Source of the DNA: Paenarthrobacter ureafaciens
Lineage (GTDB): Bacteria; Actinomycetota; Actinomycetes; Actinomycetales; Micrococcaceae
Reading direction: 5' to 3'
NCBI RefSeq assembly: GCF_004028095.1
Contig: NZ_SBHM01000007.1
Location: forward strand, 248,001 to 312,000
Length of the DNA stretch: 64,000 nucleotides
Shown here piece after piece: positions 54,123 to 62,693 of this stretch; within the stretch, counting starts at the first letter, position 1, and every line of letters starts with the position of its first letter. The position numbers were made by a program, and so were the translations under genes. The notes under the pieces were generated by a model. That model was not told where the DNA came from. It saw nothing but the letters and a program-made list of their open reading frames with translations, and searched no databases.

Positions 54123-55399
54123 GAAATCTTCTCCCGGCTTGGGATGCAGGTGTCACGGCCAAGCAGACTGGCAATGTTTCCCATGTACTGGCGGGCCAGC
54201 TCCGCGTAATCTGCGTTGTTCCTAACCCACTCACGGCCACTTCGCCCCGCGGCCAACCGGGCACGGTCCTGGGACAGATCGCGCCAGAGCTGGGCAACTG
54301 CCTCAGGGCTTGCGCCCACGACGTCTCCGCCCCGGGCGTCTTCAATAATCCGTTTGGCCTCACCCTTCACGATCGCCGTCACGTGACGTCCCACGGCCAA
54401 TACCTCGTAAGTCTTGGACGGGACGGTGGTCTCAAAGGATTTCCAGTCGTCGCGCAATGACACGATGCAGGTATCGGCCTCACTGTACTTCTCAAGCACC
54501 GCGGGTCCATGAAGTGAGGGGAAGAAAGAGACAGGAGCGTCGAGTTCCCGGGCAAGCTTCACAAGCTGTTGCCGGTTGGTTCCGCTACCCACCAGGGTGA
54601 GGTGGAAGCCCTCGCCTAGCAGGGCACTGGCGCGGATAAGGATATCCAGACGCTGGCTCTTGCCGTGGTTGCCCAAATACAGGGCGTGGAAGACGTCCCG
54701 CTCCAAAGCAGGAGGATCCAAAAACGGAACCGTATGCAGGTCCAAGCCGTTGCTTACCGTAACAACGTTCCGAAGGCCCCTGTCACGCAGCGTTTGGGCA
54801 AACCCCTCAGTGACGGTGACAACCATGTCCGCTCGATGCTGCACAAATTCGACGACCCGTTCTACAAGGCTCTTCACGCTGCCTTGCACCAGGCGAGCAT
54901 CCCGGGCGAGGTCCGGCCAGGCATCCCGCATTTCGACGATGAGGGGCACCCTGCGGAACCGGGAAAGAACATATCCCGTTGCCAAGGTTGGAAGGCTGGG
55001 TGCCGTCGCAAGAATGGCGTCCGGCTTCTTTCCTCCCAAGCCGACCGGGACAGACAGGATCGCTGAAAATAGCTGGTCAATAAGACGAGCAACAGGAGAC
55101 CTGCCCAAGTGCCTCAGATACGGGACGCGCCGTATCCGTTCGCCGTGCGGGCCTGATTGCCGGCCGAAGGCATAGCCTGCATGGCGGCGGGGAAGATCGC
55201 GGCGGCCGTTCGGGTAGTGAGCCACCGGCGTCACCACTTCGACGTCCCAGCCAGCCCCGATGAACTCACGGGTCAGTGACGACCACCTACGTTGCGGAGG
55301 GCTGTGCTCCGGCCAGTAAGAGTGTGTGAGCACCATAAGGCGCGGAGGATTCGGCACATCGTTGCTAAGACTGCCGTCCCCTGTTCGGGAACTACTCAT
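54119..55399 (-). CDS. GT4-family glycosyltransferase (WbuB-like)
   Basis: A 426-residue GT-B enzyme. N-terminal half: LMVLTHSYWPEHSPPQRRWS and WDVEVVTPVAHYPNGRR, then IVEMRDAWPDLARDARLV; C-terminal half: ALYLGNHGKSQRLDILIRAS, LTLVGSGTNRQQLVKLAREL and TTVPSKTYEVLAVGRHVTAI. This pattern fits WbuB/WcaI-like transferases used in surface-glycan synthesis, which often act on N-acetylated amino sugars. Three bp separate it from the Pro-rich protein gene upstream. Donor and acceptor are unknown. Confidence 0.87.
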   Translation of the reverse strand: MSSSRTGDGSLSNDVPNPPRLMVLTHSYWPEHSPPQRRWSSLTREFIGAGWDVEVVTPVAHYPNGRRDLPRRHAGYAFGRQSGPHGERIRRVPYLRHLGRSPVARLIDQLFSAILSVPVGLGGKKPDAILATAPSLPTLATGYVLSRFRRVPLIVEMRDAWPDLARDARLVQGSVKSLVERVVEFVQHRADMVVTVTEGFAQTLRDRGLRNVVTVSNGLDLHTVPFLDPPALERDVFHALYLGNHGKSQRLDILIRASALLGEGFHLTLVGSGTNRQQLVKLARELDAPVSFFPSLHGPAVLEKYSEADTCIVSLRDDWKSFETTVPSKTYEVLAVGRHVTAIVKGEAKRIIEDARGGDVVGASPEAVAQLWRDLSQDRARLAAGRSGREWVRNNADYAELARQYMGNIASLLGRDTCIPSREKIS

Positions 55400-55402
55400 G
55401 AG

Positions 55403-56065
55403 CTACTTGCCGTTGAGACGAGGTCGGGGCATCCCTTTGGAACGAAGTGCACGGAAGTAGGCTGCGCCCAAGAGCAGCAGCACAGCGACAGTCAAAGCCT
55501 GAACGAAAGGATTGTTCTCTGCGACAGGAGCCAAGGCAGCTTTCAGGGGGCCCGCCACCTCCGCGCTTGCCACCAGAGGCGCCGTCGCTGCCTTCGTGGG
55601 CGACTGCGTCGGAGCCGGCGTGGTCACAGCGGGAGCCGAACTGGTTTCCTCGGTGGGGACAAGGGGCTCGACGATGTAGTTCTCCGGCTCAGAGGATCCA
55701 GGCTCTGATACAGGTGGAGCCGGGGGGACCTCTGGTGTGGCCGGTGCGACGGGCGGTGGCTGAGCGGGCTCACCGGCAGGAGGCACCACGGGGGCTGGAA
55801 CGGGCTCTGCTGGAGCCGGAACATTTGGGACTGGGGGTACCGGGTCTGTGCTGGGCTCCGGCTGAGGCTCTACGGGAACGGGATCTGTGAGAGGCGGAAG
55901 AACCACCTCGGGGAAGGTCGGTTCGGGAAGCGGACTCTGGGAGTCCGACGGTGCAGGAACGGGGTTGGTTTCCGTAGCCAATGCTGGCTGAGTTCCCAAG
56001 AAACCCAAGGTACCGAGCAGCAAGGCCAGCCCTGCGGCTCGAACACGCCTGATTCCGGTGCTCAA
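55403..56065 (-). CDS. Pro-rich surface protein with C-terminal membrane anchor
   Basis: A 220-residue protein: signal peptide (AAGLALLLGTLGFLGTQPA, cleavage after ALA), a roughly 110-residue Pro/Val/Glu-rich spacer (PVPVEPQPEPSTDPVPPVP; PPVAPATPEVPPAPPVS), then Ala-rich sequence, one hydrophobic helix (FVQALTVAVLLLLGAAYF) and a basic end (RSKGMPRPRLNGK). No LPxTG motif precedes the helix, so it is likely membrane-anchored and wall-spanning. First gene of the minus-strand glycopolymer operon, so it may position or receive the polymer at the surface. No known family is recognised. Confidence 0.65.
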   Translation of the reverse strand: MSTGIRRVRAAGLALLLGTLGFLGTQPALATETNPVPAPSDSQSPLPEPTFPEVVLPPLTDPVPVEPQPEPSTDPVPPVPNVPAPAEPVPAPVVPPAGEPAQPPPVAPATPEVPPAPPVSEPGSSEPENYIVEPLVPTEETSSAPAVTTPAPTQSPTKAATAPLVASAEVAGPLKAALAPVAENNPFVQALTVAVLLLLGAAYFRALRSKGMPRPRLNGK

Positions 56066-56114
56066 CGTTCCCCCTATAGTCCTGACCTAGCTCGTTTTAC
56101 GGCGCCCTATTTCT

Positions 56115-56138
56115 CCGACCGCTGAGACAGGCGGTCGG
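56115..56138. promoter_or_regulatory. Inverted repeat in the divergent promoter of the export operon
   Basis: CCGACCGC (56115-56122) and GCGGTCGG (56131-56138) form an 8-bp inverted repeat with an 8-bp centre. It lies 49 bp upstream of the Pro-rich protein start in the 257-bp gap shared with the divergent DUF4434-like gene. It may be an operator or a leader hairpin; no gene is seen in the gap. Confidence 0.45.
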
Positions 56139-56322
56139 GGAATCGTCCGATTCAGGAAGGCACTCCGGGTTAGTTTATCGTATGGATTAGATCCCGACTC
56201 AGCGGGGATCCCTCCAGCCCGCTATAAGCCCGCGCTATTGCCGCCTGGAAGAAGCGCGATTTGTATCTTGTTTCCGCTGATTTTGCGACCAACTTGCCGA
56301 AGATCTGGAGACCGAAGGACGC

Positions 56323-58035
56323 ATGCCCCCTACCAGCGATTACAGCAGGAACAGGCGTCCTTTCAGGTGGTGGTTGGCCGCTGGTTCCTTGGCTTCCATT
56401 CTCGCGGTGTTCCTGGTCGTCAACGGATTGAGTGGGCATACCCCTCCTGAAGGCCCACCCGCGGAGCAGGCCGAGGCCCCACAAGCAGTTCAACTACCGC
56501 ACTACCCCATCAGCGGATACTTCATCTACTCAGCCCCTTCTGATGCCAGGAACCAGAAGAAACTGGAAGAGATCAAGTCGGTCGGCGGCGACACCGTCAT
56601 CACGTTCGGCTCGGTGCTATCCCCCGCCACACTGGCGACGCTCCCCACGGACTGCAAGATCAATGGCGAGAACTGCGGGGAAGTTATTGGCTCCAAGCTC
56701 AAAATCGGCCGGTACTTCACCTTCTCGGATGGAGGCCAATGGGGCAAACCTGCGCTCCAGTGCCCGAATGACCGACTCGTTGAGGTACCTGGCAGGACCT
56801 ACACTGTGATGGTTTTCCCTTCCAACAATGGCGGTTGCACAGCCAAAGACGGCGTCTATGACCTGGTTGTGGCAGGCGGCAGTCCCTCAACGGCGGCAGA
56901 TCCCACCATTTCAGTGGCCTCAGCCGCAACCAAGTTGAACATGCGGTTCTACGCCGGATTGCCGGCGCCCGCCAAACGGACAGATTTTGAGTACCTGCCC
57001 GACCTCAGCTACCAGAACACACTCCAGCTGTTTACCGAACGATTCCTTCGCTACCAGGCCGATCTTAATGACGTGGCAGGCCTCGCGGGCTTTTATCACC
57101 ACTTTGAGATGCCTGTCACGGACAACTCCTTCTTCGATCCCGTGGTGTCGCTCTACGCAATGCAGAACAAAGCCATTCATCGCGTGCTTCCTGACCGGTC
57201 CGCGATTGTGAGCCCCTACATTGAATCGCGGAGGAGTTCCGCGGCCATCACGCCAGCGGACGCCCGCAGGGGTGCTCGGAAACTCGCCGGGACTGCAAGC
57301 GGGCTGCAACTGTCCATAGCCATCCAAGACGGAATGGGAACCGGCAAGGGCGCGGCCTACAGAGCTACTGAAGCCGGGGGCAAGGTGGACAGTTTTGCGG
57401 CCAGCATTGTTGGCCGGGGAACGTGGGGAAGCAAGTACGCCGCACCGAACAGCGAATACTTCGAGGCGGCTGCAGAAGGTGTCAAGGGCACCCAAGCAGA
57501 ACTGTGGGCCAACTTGGAAGGCATGGCGCCGGCCACGGAGGCAAACCCTTGCGAGCAGAGCTTGCGCGGGCAAACAACGATAGACAGGGTCGATCGCCAA
57601 CTCCAGCAGATGGGAGCGGCCGGGAAAATCATCTCCTTCATGTGGGACCCCTACTTCACCTGCTCGGGTACGAATCCGCCGCTGAAGGAAGATCTCCAGA
57701 AGGGATTGGGCATTCCCCTCATTACGGATATCTCAAGTGATGTGGCCAATGGCGGCGCGGTAAAGGTAACCGGATTCAATCTGGAAGGGATTTCCTATGC
57801 CCTGGAATTCATCGACAAAAAGGGCGACAAGCATCGCACCACCGGCCAACCGGCAGTGGTCAAGGCATCCTTTGGTAGAGACCAAGGTCTCAATCCGCTA
57901 CTCCAATCGGTGACGATCGACCTTGGAGAAACTGCCCCACCCACGGACACCGCCTACCAGATTTCGGTCTCCAACGAGCGGGGATCTTCAACGGAAACAG
58001 TGCATCCAACGCCTGCGAAAGCAGCCGTCGGATAA
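56323..58035 (+). CDS. Membrane-anchored DUF4434-like glycosidase-fold protein (paralogue 2)
   Basis: A 570-residue paralogue of the protein at 35215. GAAGGA precedes the ATG. An N-terminal anchor helix (WWLAAGSLASILAVFLVVNG) replaces the cleavable signal of paralogue 1. The shared core runs YPISGYFIY, IKSVGGDTVITFG, PTDCKINGENC, LAGFYHHFEMPV, IVSPYIESR, IAIQDGMGTGKG, LWANLEGMAP and ISFMWDPYFTC. Conserved acidic residues at these strand ends are catalytic candidates. A C-terminal IPT/TIG-like sandwich (AVKVTGFNLEGISYALEF) ends the protein. It lies just upstream of the LCP ligase gene, which suggests work on the same extracellular polymer. Hydrolase activity is an inference from fold resemblance. 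Confidence 0.7.
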   Translation: MPPTSDYSRNRRPFRWWLAAGSLASILAVFLVVNGLSGHTPPEGPPAEQAEAPQAVQLPHYPISGYFIYSAPSDARNQKKLEEIKSVGGDTVITFGSVLSPATLATLPTDCKINGENCGEVIGSKLKIGRYFTFSDGGQWGKPALQCPNDRLVEVPGRTYTVMVFPSNNGGCTAKDGVYDLVVAGGSPSTAADPTISVASAATKLNMRFYAGLPAPAKRTDFEYLPDLSYQNTLQLFTERFLRYQADLNDVAGLAGFYHHFEMPVTDNSFFDPVVSLYAMQNKAIHRVLPDRSAIVSPYIESRRSSAAITPADARRGARKLAGTASGLQLSIAIQDGMGTGKGAAYRATEAGGKVDSFAASIVGRGTWGSKYAAPNSEYFEAAAEGVKGTQAELWANLEGMAPATEANPCEQSLRGQTTIDRVDRQLQQMGAAGKIISFMWDPYFTCSGTNPPLKEDLQKGLGIPLITDISSDVANGGAVKVTGFNLEGISYALEFIDKKGDKHRTTGQPAVVKASFGRDQGLNPLLQSVTIDLGETAPPTDTAYQISVSNERGSSTETVHPTPAKAAVG

Positions 58036-58091
58036 CCCGATACCACAAAATTGCTAGAATCATCTCTGCTGTTGCCAACATCAAGGAACAA

Positions 58092-59168
58092 ATGACGCTC
58101 CCTACTAATACCGAAAACCCCCCGGCGGACTCGCGCCCCCGACGCCAAAAGGGTGGTAACAAGACCGCCCGTAACGTCCTGCTGGGCTTCGCAGCCGCCG
58201 TAGTGGTCATTGGACTTGTGTGTGGCCTGTACCTTTTCAACCTTGCACAGACTTTCAACAACGGGACCACCAAGATTGACGCGGCATTCCCCGAGGAGTC
58301 AACGCGACCCCAAAAGGCTGAGCCGGTCAACGGTACGGCGGCCATGAACATCCTGGTCATGGGCAGCGACAGCCGCGGAACCGATCAGGTTGACTTGGAA
58401 ACCGACGCATCCACCGACCAGCGGTCGGACACGCTGATGTTGGTACATATCCCTGCCGACCGCAAAAACGTCTACGCCGTCTCCCTGATGCGTGACCTTT
58501 GGGTGGACATCCCCGGCAGGGGCCAGTCCAAGATCAACTCCGCCCTCACCTACGGAGGCGTTCCTCTTGTTGTCCAGACCGTAGAATCGCTGTTTAAGCA
58601 GCGCATTGACCACGTCGCCATGGTCGACTTTGAAGGCTTCAAGGGCCTCACCGACGCCCTCGGCGGCGTGGAAGTAAACAACAAGATCCCATTCGCTCCG
58701 GCTTCAGGACCCATGAAGGGGCATTTCTACGATGCCGGAAAGTTGACACTTAACGGCGACGAAGCCTTGGCCTTCGTTCGTGAACGCAAGTCCTTCAGCG
58801 ACGGCGACTACCAGCGCGTCCGTAACCAGCAGGCTTACCTCAAGTCCATGATTAGCAAGATCATCGCGAGGGACACCCTCACGAACCCCGTGACCGTCAA
58901 CAACATGGTCTCGGCCATGTCCCCGTTCGTCAGCGTGGACAAGGGCTTTGACGCTGGGGCTATTGGAAGTCTGGCCGTTGGGATGAAGGACCTCCGAGCC
59001 AACGACACCGTCATGTTTACCCTCCCGACCCTTGGGACTGGCAGCTCCCCGGATGGCCAATCAATAGTGGTGGCCGACAACCAAGCCATCTCTGACATTG
59101 CGGAGGCACTTTCCAAGGACCAACTGGGCGCGTACGTCACCGCTCACGCTCTGGAAAAAGGCAACTAG
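58092..59168 (+). CDS. LCP-family ligase (LytR-CpsA-Psr)
   Basis: Transfers lipid-linked glycopolymers onto peptidoglycan outside the membrane. The 358-residue protein has a basic cytosolic head (RPRRQKGGNKTARN), one membrane helix (VLLGFAAAVVVIGLVCGLYL) and the LCP domain: MNILVMGSDSRG, RSDTLMLVHIPADRKNVYAV, SLMRDLWVDIPGRGQSKINS, the TDALGGVEVNNKIPF region, and LNGDEALAFVRERKSFSDGD with the Arg pair that binds the pyrophosphate. AGGA lies just before the ATG. As the last plus-strand gene of the locus, it is the expected attachment enzyme for the polymer exported by TagGH. Confidence 0.93.
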   Translation: MTLPTNTENPPADSRPRRQKGGNKTARNVLLGFAAAVVVIGLVCGLYLFNLAQTFNNGTTKIDAAFPEESTRPQKAEPVNGTAAMNILVMGSDSRGTDQVDLETDASTDQRSDTLMLVHIPADRKNVYAVSLMRDLWVDIPGRGQSKINSALTYGGVPLVVQTVESLFKQRIDHVAMVDFEGFKGLTDALGGVEVNNKIPFAPASGPMKGHFYDAGKLTLNGDEALAFVRERKSFSDGDYQRVRNQQAYLKSMISKIIARDTLTNPVTVNNMVSAMSPFVSVDKGFDAGAIGSLAVGMKDLRANDTVMFTLPTLGTGSSPDGQSIVVADNQAISDIAEALSKDQLGAYVTAHALEKGN

Positions 59169-59199
59169 CCCCCTGTCAATCTCAGCAACAACTACCCCG

Positions 59200-59234
59200 C
59201 AAACCCCGGCCCGCTTAGCGGACGCCGGGGTTTG
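59200..59234. terminator. Terminator between LCP and VanZ genes
   Basis: CAAACCCCGG (59200-59209) pairs perfectly with CCGGGGTTTG (59225-59234). The loop holds a smaller CCGC/GCGG hairpin. It separates the convergent genes ending at 59168 and 59264. Confidence 0.75.
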
Positions 59235-59263
59235 GCGTTTGTACTGATCCCCTGCGAGCACCC

Positions 59264-59683
59264 CTATTGTTCGGAACCCCGGTAGACCTGCCTGGCGACA
59301 ACGGCACCTATAAGCGCGCCCGCCGAGTTGGCAATGACATCTGAAAGGGCCGTGACACGCCCCGGGATGATCAGCTGCGTGATCTCGATGAACGTGGACG
59401 TGGCCGCGCCGAGAAGCAGCATCCGCCACCAGTTCCAACGGCCCGGCCAAAGGAAAGTGGCCAGCAAACCGAACGGGACGAACATGACGATGTTGGATAC
59501 GAACTCCACCCCAATGGCTGCTTCTTTGAAGGGAAGGCCCAGTGCAGCAAGCCGTCCAGCGATGACACCGACGAACCCGGTAACGGTGCTGGCTTCCTTC
59601 GACGGGAGGAATACCACAATGGCCAGCAGCACCAAGTACGCAACAAAGGCCGCGCGAAGCCACCTCCGGATTACGCTGGACAT
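59264..59683 (-). CDS. VanZ-family membrane protein
   Basis: A 139-residue protein with about four hydrophobic segments (FVAYLVLLAIVVFLPS, VEFVSNIVMFVPFGLLATFL, WRMLLLGAATSTFIEITQLI, VIANSAGALIGAVVAR). The order NIVMFVPFG, FIEITQLIIPGR and SDVIANSAGALIG is the VanZ-like signature, a family linked to glycopeptide or envelope stress tolerance with unknown mechanism. Its start overlaps the end of the lipid kinase gene by 13 bp, so the two are co-transcribed. Confidence 0.85.
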   Translation of the reverse strand: MSSVIRRWLRAAFVAYLVLLAIVVFLPSKEASTVTGFVGVIAGRLAALGLPFKEAAIGVEFVSNIVMFVPFGLLATFLWPGRWNWWRMLLLGAATSTFIEITQLIIPGRVTALSDVIANSAGALIGAVVARQVYRGSEQ

Positions 59684-60636
59684 GCTTTTCCTGACGGCCC
59701 CTCAAAAGTAGCCCCCGTACTCGCCTGCGGCACCACCACATGGACCGCGTTGCGCTGGACCGTGAAGTCCGTCGGCGTTTCCGTGGCGATCTCGCCGTCG
59801 AGGTTTACCGGCATGGACGGGTGGGTGACCAGCCGGACGTTTCTGGTCTCCAAGTGGTACACACGATCATGGTCCACAAAGCTTCCATCTTTGAGGAGTC
59901 GCGCAATCTTCACGTGTTCCCTCAGCGGCGCCGCAAGAATGGCGTAGATGTCCAGGGTGTGGTCGTCGATCCCGGCCATCGGGGAAACTGTATTGCCGCC
60001 GCCATAATGCCTGCCGTTTCCCACGGCGACCTGGAGCAGGTCCTCCAGCTCCAGTGTTGGGTGGTCGCCGTCCGGGAACTCCAGCCGGGCACGGAACGGC
60101 CGGTGACGGGCATAGGCCTGAACGGTGGCGACGCCATAGGCCAACGGACCGATGCGTCGCTTGAGCCCGGGGCTGAGTGCCTGGGTGACACCGACGGAAA
60201 GACCAACGGAAGCGACGTTAAGAAACGGCTGCCCGTTGGCCCGGCCGAGGTCGATGTCCACCACTTTCCCGTTGGCGATAACGGCACAGGCTTCCGCGAG
60301 GCCGTTGGGAATCTCGAGTGTCCGGGCAAGATCATTGGCCGTCCCCAGCGGAAGCACGCCGAGCACGGTGTCAGTCCCGGCAAGCAACCCGGCAGCGTAG
60401 CTCACCGTGCCGTCGCCGCCGCCCACAACCACCAGGTCATGCTCTTCCGCTGCCACCCGATCGAGCACACCCGTCACCTCCGCGCCCGAGGTCACCGGAT
60501 GGACCGCGGAAACCGGCACGCCGGCCTGCTTGAGGAAATCGACGGCGGACGTCGCGGCTGCGGCCCCACGACGTGAAGCCGCATTGATCACCACGGCAAC
60601 AGAGCGGGCCTCACGGACGGATTCCATGCTGACCAT
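59671..60636 (-). CDS. Diacylglycerol-kinase-family lipid kinase
   Basis: A 321-residue cytosolic lipid kinase of the DgkB/YegS type. The nucleotide-binding loop reads HDLVVVGGGDGTVSYAAGLL near residue 70, followed by VLGVLPLGTANDLARTL; the C-terminal half has QVAVGNGRHYGGGNTVSP and VNLDGEIATETPTDF. These match kinases that phosphorylate diacylglycerol, recycling the lipid released by wall-polymer synthesis with glycerol-phosphate donors. Its place next to the polymer locus fits such recycling, but this is inference. An alternative start lies at 60627. Confidence 0.87.
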   Translation of the reverse strand: MVSMESVREARSVAVVINAASRRGAAAATSAVDFLKQAGVPVSAVHPVTSGAEVTGVLDRVAAEEHDLVVVGGGDGTVSYAAGLLAGTDTVLGVLPLGTANDLARTLEIPNGLAEACAVIANGKVVDIDLGRANGQPFLNVASVGLSVGVTQALSPGLKRRIGPLAYGVATVQAYARHRPFRARLEFPDGDHPTLELEDLLQVAVGNGRHYGGGNTVSPMAGIDDHTLDIYAILAAPLREHVKIARLLKDGSFVDHDRVYHLETRNVRLVTHPSMPVNLDGEIATETPTDFTVQRNAVHVVVPQASTGATFEGPSGKACPA

Positions 60637-60690
60637 CGTAGGCGGACGGACCTTGGAGAACCCTGCGAGGAATCAATCCGTACAGAAGAA

Positions 60691-61470
60691 CTACCCCTTG
60701 AAAACAGGCGCCCGCTTCTCCTGGAACGCCCGGAATCCCTCGGCGTAGTCATCGGTCTTGCAGAGGCGTGCCTGCTCCGTGTTCTCCTCGGCCATGGACT
60801 CCCACAGGCCAAGGCGCTGATCGCGGATGTGGGCCACCAACTCCTTGGATGCGACGAACGCCTGGGTCGCACCGGAAGCCACGCGCTCCACGATGGACCG
60901 GGTAGTAGGCAGCAGAGCGTCATCCGGCATGGCCCTGCTGAACATGCCCTGTGCCACGGCCTCGGTCCCGGAAATGAGGTCCGCAGTGTAGATCAGGTCC
61001 AAGGTGCGGTGCATGCCCAAACGCTCGGCGAAGTACCAGTGCCCGCCGGAATCCAACGTTGCGCCGAGCTTGGCGAACGGAGAGCCGAACTTGGCATTCT
61101 CCGCCACGTACACCACGTCCGTGGCCAGCAGCAGCCCGAGTCCGACGCCCAGGCACGCACCGTGCGCAGCTGCGAACGTGGGTGCCGGGAACGCGGCCAT
61201 CTTCTTCAGCAGCGGCTCCACCAGCCCGCCCAGGTAGGCCTGAGCGTCGTCGGTCTCCGGGGTCACGCCGGCGATGTCGCGCCCGGCGCAGAAGGCCCGC
61301 CCCTCGCCGCGAAGCAGCAGCGCCCGGACTTCACCGCGTTCGGCGGCGGCAGCAGCGTCGTCGTACGCTTTGCCCAACTCGGCCAGCGCGGCCTCGTCCA
61401 GCGAGTTCAGCTTCTGCGGGGCATTGAGGACGATTTCGGCGATGCCGTTGGCAATGGAGAGCTCGATCAT
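60691..61470 (-). CDS. Enoyl-CoA hydratase/isomerase of the phenylacetate pathway
   Basis: A 259-residue crotonase-family enzyme. The oxyanion-hole motifs are GRAFCAGRDIAGV and AAHGACLGVGLGLLLATDVV; KFGSPFAKLGATLDSGGHWY carries the region of the catalytic acidic residue. Its place directly after the PaaE-like reductase gene (9 nt) points to a PaaF/PaaG-type step: hydration of the opened ring or isomerisation of epoxy-phenylacetyl-CoA to the oxepin. Which of the two cannot be decided here. End of the paa operon in this window. Confidence 0.82.
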   Translation of the reverse strand: MIELSIANGIAEIVLNAPQKLNSLDEAALAELGKAYDDAAAAAERGEVRALLLRGEGRAFCAGRDIAGVTPETDDAQAYLGGLVEPLLKKMAAFPAPTFAAAHGACLGVGLGLLLATDVVYVAENAKFGSPFAKLGATLDSGGHWYFAERLGMHRTLDLIYTADLISGTEAVAQGMFSRAMPDDALLPTTRSIVERVASGATQAFVASKELVAHIRDQRLGLWESMAEENTEQARLCKTDDYAEGFRAFQEKRAPVFKG

Positions 61471-61479
61471 GGGGACTCC

Positions 61480-62685
61480 TTACACGTCGAAGTCGACGGT
61501 AACTTCTTCGCTGGTGGGGTGGGCCTGGCAGGTGAGGACGTAGCCCTTGTCCAACTCGTCCTGCTCAAGGGCGTAGTTCTCATCCATGGTCACGGTACCC
61601 GTAACCACCTTGGCGCGGCAGGTGCCGCACACGCCGCCGGCGCAAGCGAACGGAACGTCCGGGCGGACGCGCAAGGCTGCGTTGAGGATGGATTCCCGGG
61701 CGTGGGTGGGGCTGGCGACGTCGCCGGTGAGGCCGTCCAGCTTGAAGGTGATCTTGTAGGTCTCCTGCGACTCGTCCTCCACAACCGGGCGGCCGGCGTT
61801 GCCTTCAGGACGGTCCGGGCGGCCCGTGGTGAACAGCTCGAAGCGCACGTGCTCCGGCTCCACGCCGCGCGCAGCCAAGGTGTCGCGGCACAACTGGACC
61901 AGCTCGAACGGCCCGCACAGGAACCATTCATCCACATCCTCGGCATGGATCGCGGAGGACAGCAGCGCCTGCAGCTTCTCCGAATCGATGCGGCCCGTCA
62001 TCAGCGGCGCAATGCGCTGCTCACGGGACAGGACGTGGTGAAGCGCCAGGCGGGTGGGGTACTTGTCCTTCAGGTCCGCCAGCTCTTCCAGGAACATGAC
62101 GTCCATGGCGGCCTTGTTGGCGTAGATGAGATCGAAGGTGGTGTCCGGGTTGGCGGCCAGCAGCGTGCGGGCAATTGCGATAACCGGGGTGATGCCCGAA
62201 CCCGCTGCGATGGCCACGAAATTGCCCGGCTCCCCCGCCAGTTCCTCCGGGTGGTTCATGGAGTTCATGACGTTGTGCTGCACGGACGCGCCGTCCTTGC
62301 CGTGCCGCGAAATGAACGCACCCTGCGGGCTCATGACGTCCAAGGTGTCCCCGGCCTTCAGCTCGGCATTGGCCCACGTGGAGAAGATGCCGCCAAGGTC
62401 CTTCTTGATGGCCACACGGATCTCGCTGCTGCCGTCGCCAAACGTACGCGGTTCGGCGCAGATCGAGTAGCTGCGGCGAACCTCGTGCAGCTCACCGTCC
62501 TCACCCGGCAGCGACGCGCGGAGGGCAACGTACTGGCCGGGCAGGTAGTCGTACTGGCCTGCCAGCTCGGCGGGAACCGCAAACGTGACCTCGATTGCGT
62601 CGTCCGTAAGGCGCCGGACTTCCGAGACGGTCAGGTTGTGGAAAGACGCACGACGGCGGCTGGCCGTCTGGGTTTCGGTGGTCAT
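61480..62685 (-). CDS. paaE: Phenylacetyl-CoA epoxidase reductase subunit
   Basis: FAD- and 2Fe-2S-containing reductase that passes electrons from NADPH to the epoxidase. The 401-residue chain has an FAD domain (YLPGQYVALRAS, RRSYSICAEP), an NAD domain (NFVAIAAGSGITPVIAIART, DEWFLCGPFELV), and a C-terminal plant-type ferredoxin domain with CAGGVCGTCRAKVVTG and the fourth Cys in YVLTCQAHP. AAGGA lies before the ATG at 62685, 8 nt after the PaaD stop. All four cluster Cys are present. Confidence 0.93.
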   Translation of the reverse strand: MTTETQTASRRRASFHNLTVSEVRRLTDDAIEVTFAVPAELAGQYDYLPGQYVALRASLPGEDGELHEVRRSYSICAEPRTFGDGSSEIRVAIKKDLGGIFSTWANAELKAGDTLDVMSPQGAFISRHGKDGASVQHNVMNSMNHPEELAGEPGNFVAIAAGSGITPVIAIARTLLAANPDTTFDLIYANKAAMDVMFLEELADLKDKYPTRLALHHVLSREQRIAPLMTGRIDSEKLQALLSSAIHAEDVDEWFLCGPFELVQLCRDTLAARGVEPEHVRFELFTTGRPDRPEGNAGRPVVEDESQETYKITFKLDGLTGDVASPTHARESILNAALRVRPDVPFACAGGVCGTCRAKVVTGTVTMDENYALEQDELDKGYVLTCQAHPTSEEVTVDFDV

Positions 62686-62693
62686 GCTCTTCC

